A DNA stretch of 64,000 nt from Pleurostoma richardsiae (lineage: Eukaryota; Ascomycota; Sordariomycetes; Calosphaeriales; Pleurostomataceae). The stretch lies in assembly GCA_030052745.1 (NCBI GenBank), contig JANBVO010000010.1, positions 248,001 through 312,000 on the forward strand. Reading direction: 5' to 3'. The notes below the pieces were generated by a model. The model was not told where the DNA came from, searched no databases, and saw only the letters and a list, made by a program, of their open reading frames with translations. Shown here in pieces: positions 53,839-64,000 of this stretch (positions within the stretch are counted from its first letter, which is position 1; each line of letters starts with the position of its first letter). The translations under genes were made by a program, and so were the position numbers.

Positions 53839-54470
53839 ATAGGCTGTGGTTGTTGGGCCGCCCGACCCACAGGGACTTGTGCTTGCTTGTCTGCGGAGTC
53901 GGGGAACAAGTGGTTACTCTGGTAGCCGCAACGTAGCCGATCTGTCGACCAGAAGAATTGAGCTTCATACTTCGAACTATCGGCTGGATGTGCACAGTGC
54001 GTGAACCTGGTGATTGGTAGAAAGACCTAAGGTCGCCTTGCCCTGCGTGACGCTAGCCCGCGAGGCTGCTGTATTATGTCGCCATACACAAGCGAACGGC
54101 CATCGTCCGCGACCACATGCTGCTTCCCTAGCTCTCCTCCCTTCCGTAAACCTGTAAAGCAATCGTAGTGGGTGGTCGGTAACAGCCACCCGAGCGTCAG
54201 CCGATGAGGCGGTCGTGTTAAGCCCCTGGGACAGATGATGGCGCAAGCCGAGTAGCCAGTCAAATTAGCTATATTCAGGTATATACGAGGTATCAATCAC
54301 TCTCCAACGCGTTCATTAAGACAGGCAAGCCAACACTCTCCCATCCCATCGATTCCGGACCCCTTCACAAGCAGAAGCCTCGCAAGGCTCCCACCTAACC
54401 CACCCCCGATCCCTCTCTTGCGCCTTTTCAGGCTTCAGAAACCCCGGAATCCGCACAAAATCTAATCCGC
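53839..54470. other. spacer between convergent genes
   Basis: About 630 bp. No recognisable gene; presumably 3' ends of both neighbours. Confidence 0.45.
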
Positions 54471-56165
54471 TCAGACTTCGGCGGTGGTCTTCTCCTGCTG
54501 CGCCAGCGCCTCGGTCGGCGCGACGTCCTCGATGGTCTCGTCGGAGAACTTGAGATCCTCCTCGAGGGTGACGGTGTCCTTGATCTTGAGGAAGATGATG
54601 GGCGCGGCGAAGACGAGGGCACCACCCAGGCAGCCCCACGTGGCGCCGAACATGGTGTCGTACGGCTTCTTGAGGGCGTCGAGGCGCCAGAAAATGGCGG
54701 CACCGGCGGACTGGATGCCTTTGTAGAAGCCTGTGGACATAGTGTTAGAACTCGGTGTTTCTCGGTCAATCTGGGGCGGATTTGAACAGTCCCAATCGTT
54801 TTTGAACATAGATTCAATCGGAGAACATGATTGAGGGCTATTTTAAGGGGAGGGGAGGGTGTCGGGTCATGATGTTTGGGGCGGGATCTCAAACTCACCT
54901 GCCATGTTCGCCGCCTTGCGTCCCGAGTTCGACAACGCTCCCATATACCAGTAGATGCACGTCTGCCAGCTTGCATCGTAGGCCCCATAGAAGAAATAGA
55001 GAACGAGCGGGCCGCCGTACAGCTTGCCTCCGTCGGTCCAGTCGATCGTGGGGTAGGGGTGGTCCTTGTCCTCGACGACCGAGCGGGTCGCCTGCTGCTT
55101 CTGCCACGCCCAGCCGCCGCCCCAGATGACGAAGGTCAGCACGAAGAGGGCGCCGAAGCTGACCTTGGCGCGGATGGAGCGGCGGAAGCGCTTCGAGTCG
55201 AGCGAGTAGCCGAAGACCAGGGCGCCGACGATCTGAGCCAGCCAGTAGATGAGGTTGTTCAGGGCGCGGGTCCGGACGTTGAAGTGGCTGCCGTTCATGT
55301 CGTTCGTCTGGTAGGTGGTGAAGATGTTGGACACGAAGAACATGGGGAACAGGGCGACGATCCAGGGGTCCTGGTACAGGGTGTCCCACAGCCCCTTGAT
55401 CTCGGACCACCACGACGGGTTCTTCATGAGAATGACGTGCGAGCCGTCCTCACGCTGGACCTTGTTGGCGTTGCAGAGGAACAGAGCCAGTACGGCACCG
55501 ACGAACATGAGCACGATGAAGGCGGAGTAGGTACCATCAGTGACGGGGCCGGCAATCTTGTGGATGTTCTGGCCGAGGGGAATAAGAGCACCGATGACGG
55601 CACCGAAGTTGAAGATCATCCAGAACCACGAGATGTAGCGGCCCTTTGAGTTCTCAGGCGGGTAGCTCATCATGATAGCGCCCTGGCCGGTCCACAGCAG
55701 ACCAGCGCACACACCCAGGAACGCACCGGCGAAGACGACGAAGCCATCGTTCTGGGTGTGCGAGTAGCACAGGAAGCTGGCGGCGTAGATGCAGTAGCCG
55801 AGGCCGCCAAAGGACAGTGTCAGCTTGATACCGAGGCGGTTAGCGAAGGTGCCGGAGAAGAAGCCGACGACGGCGAAGGTCGAGTACAGCGCCGTGTTGG
55901 CGTTGTCCTGGGCCTTGGCGTCGACCTGGCCACCGCCGCCGACACCGCCCAGCGCGTTGAACATGCCCGGGCACAGGAAGCACACCATGGACACCATGAG
56001 CAGCTGGACCTTGGGCGACGCGTACCAAAACTCCCGGCCGAATAGCCGGAAGCCCTTGTACATCCACCCGCTTGGGCGGGGGATCGGCTCGCCCGGCGTG
56101 TGGTAGGCCGGGGGGCCCGACTCGGTCGCCACCTCGGGCGCCGGGGTGACCTTCTCGTCGGCCAT
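54471..56165 (-). CDS. UNC93-like MFS transporter
   Basis: Multi-pass membrane protein of the UNC-93 / DUF895 branch of the major facilitator superfamily. Exon 1 starts MADEKVTPAPEVATESG (ATG at 56163-56165) and runs to GALSNSGRKAANMAG; a second exon (about 54734-54471) gives FYKGIQSAGAAIFWRLD and the last helix, ending EALAQQEKTTAEV. Landmarks of the fungal group: FWYASPKVQLLMVSMVCFLC, MFNALGGVGGGGQVD, YSTFAVVGFFSGTFANRLG, LLWTGQGAIMMSYP and FFVSNIFTTYQTNDMNG. About 510 residues, around 11-12 helices. Fungal members are of uncertain substrate. Third codon positions are GC-rich. Confidence 0.9.
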
Positions 56166-56516
56166 GGCGATCACTCGCTCAATTGATCGGTTTCCGGTCG
56201 TCGGGGTTTCGGCTTCCGGTGGTTCTACAAGCTCCTCAGCAAACTAATTGCTGATCCGTAGAGGAGCTGTGAGGCGTTTTGAAAGACAGTCGAGCTTCCT
56301 TCAGCGTCTGAGCTCAGGGATGGCACAGAACAGCGTAGATGAGAAGAGAAGAGACAGAATTTGACTGCTGGTCAGACCAGGTGAGCCCGGAAGATTAAAA
56401 AGGGTAGATGAGGCCGGTGCTTGGATCTGCAGAGGCGGATAAAGCAGGCGGGAGGATGCAGGGAATTAATGTAGTCTAAATAAATAGGACCCAGACCCGG
56501 ACGAGATCATAAGACT

Positions 56517-56530
56517 GGGGGGGGGGGGGT
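56517..56530. repeat. poly-G tract
   Basis: An uninterrupted run of about 13 G residues upstream of the UNC93-like gene. Confidence 0.9.
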
Positions 56531-58069
56531 GAGGGACCCTGGGTCTGCCTAGGATGCAAGATAACAGACGTTGGAGACGCTGCAATTGGAGAATGAGGAG
56601 CTATGGCACTGTACGAGGGAAGGCAAGGGTCCAACGGAACTGGGACCGTCATCAGGTGGTGACACCGTACACGACCCGCGATGCATGAGATGGAGCTCGT
56701 AAGGTAGCACCCAGGCGCGGCGAGAGGCGGCCGTTTTTTGGCGGGTTGTGCCTATCAATAGATGGTAGGTGGTGGCAGCGAGTCCTGCCCAGGCCCCAAG
56801 CTACGTGACAGCTCGCACCTCGTCCCAGTCTCCCATCGGGGGCAGGATGCATATCCACCACTCCACCTCAGCTAGTCTAGCCTCCCCCACCACAAAGGCG
56901 TCCGCGCGGGTTTAAGGTGACACCCGCTAGCCAAGGGAGGGAGGCTCCTGGCCCGGTGGCGTCTCGATATGGAGTAAAGGAAGCATTGGAGGACAGCAGG
57001 ATAGGAACGGTGTTGGATGAAACAAGCGTGGCGTCCGTTGGATGGACTCGAAGGAAGAGGACGATAGACGTGACAAGCTGCTGCTCGTATCGAGCAGGAC
57101 GACAGCGCAGAGCTCATGATCCATCCGCCCATCAGCAGCGCAGAGCACGGAGTACGAGACATGTGCGAGCTGGCAGTCCGAGATATGGGATCGCGCTTAC
57201 GGCTGGCGTGAGGCGAAAGGCCAGGTAAACCGGTAAGGATGGATGCTCCTTCACACGGCGAGTGGCTTGCTTGGTATTGGTCTCAAACAGTTGCATTGCC
57301 GTCCTGCTTTGGCTATAATTGCTACATTAGCCCGTCATACATCATGCCGTCCTGCGTCTTGAGTCGAACATGGCGTCGGATCCTCGAGACGCAGCGCAGA
57401 TCGAGAGAAGGCTTGAGGGCTAGAGGGCCGGAGGGCGAGCCACAGACTTTGACGGCGGTGTTAGCGATAGATAGTAGGTGATAGCATTTACCATGCCGTT
57501 CGCGTTCTTCCTTAACATCTGCCAACAATTACCAGCCAGGGTGAGGCAAGCTTGAGAAGGTTCTTCTGGAACACGGGAAGGCTGCAGGAGGATTGGGCAG
57601 AAGGGGGGAAATGGTGGGAAAAGCAGCGAGGAGTGCCGGGGCGGCTTGACCCACTCGGCGCTCCCTTTTGGAGATCCGATAAGGCCGGACCGAATGAGGC
57701 GCGTCTGATTGGGTGGCCGTCCCCCCGCATCACGAGACGGGGCCCGCTCCAATTTCTCGATCCGACGCGCTGATTGGCAGAAACCTCTCGGTCGTATCTT
57801 TCAGGAAGGTCCTCAGCAGCCACAGCCGTTGGCCGGCAGCTGGCCAATCGGCTTGCGCATTACCAGGGTACGTACCCTGCCTGGTGCGTGAGCAAGAGCG
57901 AAAGGCAAAAGGAGTCACAGAAGATGGAGAGGAAAGGAGGCTTTCGCCAGACGCAGCCTGGCAGCATCAAGTGCTCGGCCCTTGACCGCATGAGGCGAAA
58001 AGCCGCTATACCAGGCACGCGCTAACCCGCATAAACGTGGTGATGGCTGATGGCAGCTTGGGCAGCTGG

Positions 58070-58105
58070 GCACGCGGGCACGCGGGCACGCGGGCACGCG
58101 GGCAG
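58070..58105. repeat. GCACGCGG tandem repeat
   Basis: At least four head-to-tail copies of the 8-mer GCACGCGG, preceded by GGGCAGCTGG and followed by GCAGGCCGG. It is a GC-rich minisatellite in the long spacer. Confidence 0.9.
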
Positions 58106-59598
58106 GCCGGCTCGAGGCGCGGACCCGGCAGAGGCAAGCCTCATGTAACGTTTCCTACGGAGGTCCGTCAATAAGAGAGCGCGCACCAGCGGCCAGCCAT
58201 TCGTCCATCACTCGCACCCCGGGAATCCTAAACGGCCACCTGCCTCCGTCCGCCCTCCGCGGCTGTCCAGTAGGAGATTTTTCGAGCCGATTCGAGGTTG
58301 CGGTTCCTTTCGATATCTATGCCGTCGCGTCTGCTTGCAAGTTCCAGCTGCCTCAACAAGGCAATCTCTAGAGGTCGGGCTGCATAGTGCAGTTGGCTTG
58401 GCTTGCTTGGCTCCGCTGCCGCTGATATGGATCGCGCGCCCCGCCGTGTCCTCCTCTTCTCCTCCAGGCTTCAGGGCCAGATTACATAACTTGCGATTGT
58501 AACTACGCTAAGATCTCATTATTAAGGTGATGTTACAGAGAATCAGAGATAACAGCAGCCCCATCAGCTATTTTGATATCTCCAGCTCAGGTGTTGCCAG
58601 ACCCGTTTGCTCGGATCACGGCAAGGCGAGGGGATGATCCCGAGACCGGGCGATCAGGGCTCATCGCACGACCTTTCAAGTTCTCTCCTGTGAATCTCCA
58701 AGCAGGACCATCCACTGTCATCATCGCGGATGGATGGATATCTGGCGCCTGTGCGACGATGGTTGGCAGTACTTCCCGTAGCACTCATCTCAAGCAGTCT
58801 GCAAGAGTCCCCCTTAGCAATATTCCCCGCACTCTTGGCTGCCGAGGTACCTTACCCACATTCGCGCGCGCCTGCGGTACTTTCTCCTATCTCCGTGGTT
58901 ACATCCCCCCTTTCGCAGACGACAAACCTCCAACAAGAGGCATCACCGAGTCACCGGCACCGGCACACGCAATGCAACAGAACAAGCGCAGTGAGCCTGG
59001 ATCGCCGCGCTCTCTCTAGTCAATCAGTTGATGGAGCCTCAATTATCTACCCATGTCCTATGCTAGTGGTCTCTCTGGTGAGATACCTTGCATATACGGT
59101 CGATAGAAGAAAGATAAGCAATAGAGACCCCCCAATTTGTGATTTGTCCCTTTCCCTTTTTTTGTATTTTCGTGTGCCCCTCCATGCCCAGGCGTCATGT
59201 CACCGAGATCCGGAGAAAGGCCAGGATGTTGTCCGGCCTTCGGATGCCGGCGTCGAATCCGCCCTAGCAAGGCATGTTGTGTGAGGAGCAAAGCAATTTT
59301 TTAACGTTTCAATCCGTGTTCTGATTCCCCTCTGCCGCGGTTCCATTCCAAAAGGAATGCCTGCAATGTTGGTGCGTTGGTCGAACTTCGTTCCCAGCTG
59401 ACTGGGAAAGAAACCTTGCGTGATGAGGGTCAGCGGCCCAGCCTCGAGAAGCAGGTGGGACTCGTGGATGTGGCTTACCCATACCGAAAACACCATCCTT
59501 CCAGACAAGGCGGATGAAAAGACACCCCTCTGCCCCAACATGTCGAACTGTCCGTCCCATCCCAACGAAGTCCGAGGGTGTTCGACGCGTTGCTCTGC

Positions 59599-60735
59599 TT
59601 AACCCTCGTAGGCCTTGATGCGACCAGCTGGCTCGCGCATGCGGACCAGCACGCCGTACTCGACGTGGTGGGCCAAGCGGTACTCCCAGGCCGGCGTGGC
59701 GCGGTTCTTCTCCGGGAACTCGTGCACGGCGCGGTAGATGCGGGCAAGCACGCGGACGCCGCGGAGCAGCTCGCGGTCGTAGACGGAGCGGAAGCCCTGG
59801 GGAGGGAAGTCCTCGCGGGGACCGTCGACCCAGTCGCACCAGCCGGTGACGATGTCGCTGAACAGGCGCGGGGGCTCCGGCTCCTCCTGGTCGTCGTCCA
59901 GGTCCTCGTCCGGGTCGAAGGTGTCGACGATGTCGAGCTCCTGGAGGCTTCTGTCGAGGTACAGGTCGCGCTTCTTGGTGACGCGGAGGCGGGCGGCGGT
60001 CAGCAGCTGGGGCACGACGAAGAAGAAGCGGCGGAGGACGGGCAGCTTGCCGAGGGCCTTCTTGACGTCGTCGTTCAGGAGGTCGCGGGCGCGGTCGTAG
60101 ATCATGCGGCCGATCATGTCCATGCCGTCGTCGCGCACACTAATTCCGAAGTTGTGCACCATTTTGAGGAGGCCGATCTGGTTGCTGGTGGCGATGAAGA
60201 CCAGGTTGTGGTAGATCTCACCGAGGGTGCCGTCCAGGCAGAAGACGTCCGTCATGGGGTTGAAGGGCAGGCGCATGGTCTTTCTGCTGACGCCGCAGGC
60301 CGGGGTGTAGGGGATGTCAAACATGGTGCTGCCAAAGCGGCGGAGCATGACCTTGCGGGCGTTGCGGCTGGTGGCAAGCAGCGCGCGGCGGTCCCGGGTC
60401 AAGGACTCCACCTCCTTTAGTGGGCTGAAATTGAGGACAGAGCCGCGGCCGGATGGTCGAGGCGAGATACTCAAGGTGAAACGAAAAACAGAGGCTGGGG
60501 GGCAGGCTGTCTTCGCGGCTTCCTCCCAGACCATGAGCTGCAGCTCCTCGGGCAGATGGGGAAACAGGATGAAGTTGCCCGGCTTGGCTCTCTTGCCCTT
60601 AGGTCTCATGGCAACAATCTTGGTGGCGGCCAACTTCATGGCCTTGATCTCTCTGGCGATCCTCTGGCTGCCCTTCATCTTCGCGGCCGTCGGCTTCTTG
60701 GCCTTCACCTTCTTGACGGACTTGCTGTTAGGCAT
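59599..60735 (-). CDS. 2EXR-domain protein 3
   Basis: Single exon, 378 residues from MPNSKSVKKVKAKKPTAAKM. The first 60 residues are strongly basic (Lys/Arg/Ala-rich, KAMKLAATKIVAMRPKGKRA) and look like a nuclear-localising or nucleic-acid-binding tail. The 2EXR motif follows, FILFPHLPEELQLMVWEEAA, then VFRFTLSIS, LTRDRRALLATSRNARKVML and FNPMTDVFCLD, all typical of the family. An acidic run, FDPDEDLDDDQEEPEP, lies in the C-terminal third. The frame stays open upstream to 61008, but those 91 residues are Ala/Ser-rich and less likely to be coding. Very GC-rich third codon positions. Function unknown. Confidence 0.8.
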   Translation of the reverse strand: MPNSKSVKKVKAKKPTAAKMKGSQRIAREIKAMKLAATKIVAMRPKGKRAKPGNFILFPHLPEELQLMVWEEAAKTACPPASVFRFTLSISPRPSGRGSVLNFSPLKEVESLTRDRRALLATSRNARKVMLRRFGSTMFDIPYTPACGVSRKTMRLPFNPMTDVFCLDGTLGEIYHNLVFIATSNQIGLLKMVHNFGISVRDDGMDMIGRMIYDRARDLLNDDVKKALGKLPVLRRFFFVVPQLLTAARLRVTKKRDLYLDRSLQELDIVDTFDPDEDLDDDQEEPEPPRLFSDIVTGWCDWVDGPREDFPPQGFRSVYDRELLRGVRVLARIYRAVHEFPEKNRATPAWEYRLAHHVEYGVLVRMREPAGRIKAYEG

Positions 60736-61266
60736 GATGACGTATCTGAAGCAGTTCTGTTGCTGTTTTGGTGTTGCCCTGAGAACTTCTCTCCGATGCT
60801 GGATCGCAAGCGTGATCTGCAATTTGTCTATGAGTTGTGGCCAACGCCTGTTTCGTTGCGCTCGTCTTACCTGCTTCCTGTGCCGTGGTGCTCGAGACCA
60901 GAGTGCAACGCTCAGCTCGGTGGCTGCTGATGCAGTAGTTGCTGTGTTAAGATCAGAATCGTTCAGCCAGCTGGCTGCTGATGCGGTGTTTGTTGTGTCG
61001 AGGATCACTGCTGAAGTCGCCCTTAAGTGGAGGCGGACAGCTCGACAAGAATAGTGGAGGAAGAAAGCTAAGGATGGGGGAGAGGCGTGGGCGTGGGAGC
61101 GTTGCGCAGCGTTGCAACGATAGATTCTGAAGCAGAAAGGAGCTCACCTTTTTGCTCTCGAGGGCTGGTCAGTTTACGGGACTGGAGTGATTTGCGGCCG
61201 AAGGGGTTGAATAAGCTTCGGAAGAGATGATGGGGATACCTTGATATTGATCAGAGCAACAGCTTG

Positions 61267-61290
61267 GCTACCTACCTAAGGTACCTAGCT
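61267..61290. repeat. TACCTACCTAAGGTACCTAG imperfect palindrome
   Basis: A short self-complementary string at about 61269-61288. Similar TACCT/AGGTA strings are frequent between genes in Sordariomycetes in my experience. Confidence 0.5.
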
Positions 61291-61312
61291 TGTCAAGGTT
61301 ATCGACGTGGGA

Positions 61313-61960
61313 TCAAGTAGAAATCCATCCCCGTAAAGCCACAAGCTCCCATAACGTCGGCATTGACGTCCAGCCAGACCGTCTCGAAGCGTGTATCAGT
61401 TGACGGTAACTGGCGGTGGCGACGAAGCCTCGCATGCAAGCATTTCCTTGCTTGACTCCTTCGGCGTCCCTCCCTCGATGTAGTGCTGCTTCCTCTGCGA
61501 AACCCTTGAAATTACTGAAGCATGAGGGGGACCATAGACGATTGACGTGAAACACTCGGCCATGAGGCAACAGCTTAGTCGAGTGTAGCCCGGCACTTCC
61601 CTTGTTACGCCGGCCCTTGACTGCGTGCTGCTGCTTCGACCCCAACCCGTCAACGTTGTTGTAGTATGGGGGAGGCCTTGAGCGGCAATCCAAGAGGCGT
61701 TTCATGAATAGAAACTCGTCTAGAGTCTTCAAGTCGTCATCCTTCTGGTCTGTTTCCGCCATCAACTTCTCTGTCGGGACATCAGAAAAGGGGCGACACA
61801 AATGAAAGAGTACGAACATAATTACCGAAAGCCTGAATGGCCATGAAAAGAGAAGACCAAAGCAAATCCCGAACCTTTTTTTTTTTCTTTTTTCTTTTCC
61901 GTTTTCTTCGTCGTCGTCCAAATTCTTCACAGCGGCCAACTGGTCAGCCCTCTCGACCAT
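61313..61960 (-). CDS. doubtful hypothetical protein
   Basis: An open frame of 215 codons, starting MVERADQLAAVKNLDDDEEN, then a Lys/Arg run and one hydrophobic stretch (ICFGLLFSWPFRLSVIMF) that could be a membrane helix. Nothing else is recognisable and the last 120 residues look non-conserved. The charged and hydrophobic part may be a first exon of a gene whose remainder I could not trace; it may also be chance. Confidence 0.2.
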   Translation of the reverse strand: MVERADQLAAVKNLDDDEENGKEKRKKKRFGICFGLLFSWPFRLSVIMFVLFHLCRPFSDVPTEKLMAETDQKDDDLKTLDEFLFMKRLLDCRSRPPPYYNNVDGLGSKQQHAVKGRRNKGSAGLHSTKLLPHGRVFHVNRLWSPSCFSNFKGFAEEAALHRGRDAEGVKQGNACMRGFVATASYRQLIHASRRSGWTSMPTLWELVALRGWIST

Positions 61961-62182
61961 TGCTACGGAGAATAGGGGATCAACATACCAAAGACCGAGA
62001 TGGCCGATGACCGGGAAAGGTCAAAAGAAGCCCCAAACCTTTCTTCCCCTTAGAAATCAATTTGTCGCTCACATTGAACGACATGCCGCAAACCATAAGA
62101 GATGTCCCAGAAGAGTTTCGCAATCGCTGAGGCCAGGCACATGCGTGAAGCATTACCAGCCACAAAAGAATCTGCGTTGTCT

Positions 62183-63270
62183 TTATCCGTGATATGGAAC
62201 GAACCAGCCCGAGTACGGCACCAATCTGAACAAGGCCATCGTTTCAATTTCCCGAGGAATATGTTCAAACTCGGCAACCCTATATAGGTAGCCGCGGGGT
62301 CTGAACGCAGCGACGAAATGCTTGAGCCAGTCGATGTAGTCCACTGAGATGGACGAAGGTGCACCAGTCGTCGGCGGGCCGACCTTCCAACGCATCGGCT
62401 CAGACCAGTCCGCCCATGCCATTGAGCGCTTGCGCAGCGCACGGTATCCACGGACTTGGTGGAACAGCTTGAAGAGATCCTGAGACTGGGCCATGCACGG
62501 GCATATGAAGACGATCCGTTGCAGACATGGACGGTTTTCGGTAAGGTATCTGAGGTACTCCAGTACCAGATTCTCGTGGCGACCTATGTCTTTGTAGTTG
62601 AGGCTTATACCGACGTTCTGGATGTCTTCGAGTTCAGGGCCACAAGGTTCCAGGGAAAGTTCGGGCCGCGAGTAGGAGGCGACCTGTTGGACTGGTAACG
62701 GCGAGGTAATCCACCGTGTATTTGGAACGTTGACTGCGAATATATCCTCTGAAACGTCAATGTGAATGCTGCCTATGATAGGGACGACACCTGCCACGGG
62801 ATTCATGAACGTGAAACTCGGAAACTCCAGCGCTGGTGGAAGCTCCTGGAGGGTTACGAATCGTGACTCTTTACAGATCGACAGCAAAGTGCGACGCTCT
62901 CGGGTGAGCGTCGCAGTCTCCAAATCAGGTCTGTAGGACACACCCTCGTCTGTCAACTTCAGATCACGGTTGTTGGCGAGGGCATGACTAGTCAGGCCCA
63001 GATCAAAACGGTACACACGGATCCGACAAAGAGACCTGGCTGCCTCCTTCCAGATCATGGTCTGGAGCTCGTCAGGCAGGCGGTAGAATGGGAAATAACC
63101 CTGCATGCGTGAGTCGTTGGGTTTCGGAAACCGTGGAGGGAATGTAGCGTTTCTGTCGACGACAGTCGCTCCGTCCTAGCATAGCATGTTAAACAGTGAT
63201 TTCACGGCAGGCCCTTTTATTAGAGGAGATGAATTACCTGGATGTCCTGAATCTGCTGCGACGAGGCCAT
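62183..63270 (-). CDS. 2EXR-domain protein 4
   Basis: Two exons. Exon 1 reads MASSQQIQDIQ (ATG at 63268-63270); a 63-nt GT..AG intron follows; exon 2 starts DGATVVDRNATFPPRFPKPN and continues MQGYFPFYRLPDELQTMIWK, the 2EXR motif. The body has VYRFDLGLT, LTRERRTLLSICKESRFVTL and NPVAGVVPIIGSIHIDVSED, typical of the family (the LTRxRR..L...CxESR block is shared with protein 3). It ends SGWFVPYHG. Total about 340 residues. Codon usage is far less GC-rich than in proteins 2 and 3. Function unknown. Confidence 0.8.
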
Positions 63271-64000
63271 TATGAGATGCGATATGGCTGTGTCTTGGTT
63301 GTGTGGGAGCGTGTTGTGTGAAGTTTGAACGATTGAACCCGGGCTTCTTTCAAAGAAGGCGGGAGTGTGGGCTGTGCGAGCTTCGAACAGAGCGCCGATA
63401 AGTTGAGACTCTGTAGCACTCACGCTTCGTCGTCTATGTGGAGAATTCGCAGAATGTACGAGATTGATGCCGAACCCACGCGTTTTCCAGAGTTAGTGGA
63501 AATGGTGAAGTCGATTAGGATTGTAGTTGTGTAAAACGACTTCGTGAGATTCACTCTTTGGCAACCGCAACCACACAAAGAAGCAGCAGAGTGTGATGAA
63601 TGATGAGTTTGCACTTCCTTTGAAGTTGATGGAAATGTCTGCTTGGTATAGAGTGTAGATGACCGGCGCGTTGGTGGATTTCACGCGACGATGATACGGG
63701 GAAGACGAAGGTAGAGGATGTGTTTTATAGAGGTTCAATGGAAGACACGAGAGTATAACGTGCCAAGGTTGGAAAGTTCACAAGTCGAGCTCTTCCAACG
63801 GGATAGAGCGTGAATAAGTTCGGCAAAAGGTGTGGATGGTAGGCGCGTTGAGGGATTGAACGTGTCGCCGATGGGTTGAGGAAGTCGAGAGGAAGACTTG
63901 TTTGACAGAGACACGAAAGGGATACGAGATACCTTAACGCGTCGACGTGGGAAATAACGAAACTAGGGTCTTCTCTTGGAGAGTTGCAGTTTGAGTTTAG
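63271..64000. other. upstream region with an imperfect duplication
   Basis: No gene found. About 63650-63790 and 63830-63965 look like diverged copies of one another (shared GGCGCGTT, GATTxxACG, GAAGACxxG and GAGACACGA-like words in the same order). The left part holds the promoter of 2EXR protein 4. Confidence 0.45.

Larger units (their letters stand above)
56166..59598. other. 3.4 kb spacer without an identified gene
   Basis: The longest gap in the window. Includes a poly-G run at about 56517-56530 and GCACGCGG tandem repeats at 58070-58105. Several open frames of 100-180 codons exist but lack start context, domains or paired exons. The left end holds the promoter of the UNC93-like gene. 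Confidence 0.5.

Noticed and set aside
54876-55649. 257-codon open frame on the plus strand
   Set aside because: Lies antisense to the UNC93-like gene, has biased composition and no domain; an effect of high GC in third codon positions.
59309-59839. 176-codon minus-strand frame beginning MRLGRRSPRGLP
   Set aside because: Overlaps the end of 2EXR protein 3 in another frame, Arg/Pro-rich and without motif.
59578-60420. 280-codon open frame on the plus strand
   Set aside because: It is the exact opposite strand of 2EXR protein 3. Its Val/Ala/Glu/Asp/Gly-rich sequence is what very GC-rich third positions of the real gene produce on the other strand.
63320-63420. GGGTTCAATC on the minus strand as a tRNA B box
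   Set aside because: The flanks do not pair into an acceptor stem and no A box is at the right distance.

Overview
The window is nuclear DNA of a filamentous ascomycete (Pezizomycotina, probably a Sordariomycete). Genes are broken by short introns of about 50-75 nt with GT..AG ends. Zn2Cys6 and C2H2 regulators with a fungal-specific middle domain occur, as do Mediator subunit 18, a CBM1 cellulose-binding module, a vanillyl-alcohol-oxidase homologue and the fungal 2EXR family. A TACCTACCTAAGGTACCTAG string near 61.27 kb is of a kind I associate with Sordariomycete intergenic DNA. No rRNA, tRNA or CRISPR was found.

Region A (1-34.5 kb) looks like one large catabolic cluster for a plant-derived aromatic compound. 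In order it holds: a 2,3-dihydroxybenzoate-decarboxylase-type amidohydrolase (5' end cut by the window), a Zn2Cys6 regulator, an NmrA-like protein, a C2H2 regulator, two short-chain dehydrogenase-type genes facing each other, a cytochrome P450, an MFS transporter, an SDR, an FAD aromatic monooxygenase, an alpha/beta-hydrolase, a vanillyl-alcohol oxidase with a peroxisomal C-terminus, a 3-isopropylmalate-dehydrogenase paralogue, a second SDR, a GaaC/DHDPS-type aldolase, a homogentisate-dioxygenase homologue and a third SDR. The inferred logic is: side-chain oxidation of a 4-alkylphenol (VAO, SDRs, P450), ring hydroxylation or decarboxylation (monooxygenase, amidohydrolase), ring opening (HGD homologue), and breakdown of the open-chain product by hydrolase, aldolase and beta-decarboxylating dehydrogenase. 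The substrate is not proven by sequence.

Region B (35.4-38.4 kb) has a secreted CBM1-linked GDSL/CE16-type acetylesterase, which fits plant cell-wall deacetylation, and the housekeeping Mediator gene MED18.

Region C (38.9-44.1 kb) is a compact pyruvate-fermentation trio: L-lactate dehydrogenase and D-lactate dehydrogenase diverging from a common promoter, followed by pyruvate decarboxylase. Region D (44.1-49 kb) is a gene-poor stretch with a possible solo LTR, then an amino-acid permease whose promoter holds several GATA-type sites.

Region E (50-64 kb) carries four different 2EXR-domain (F-box-like) proteins, one UNC93-like MFS protein, and long gene-free spacers with GC-rich tandem repeats. 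Several 2EXR genes, the permease and the UNC93-like gene have very GC-rich third codon positions, which creates long false reading frames on the opposite strand.
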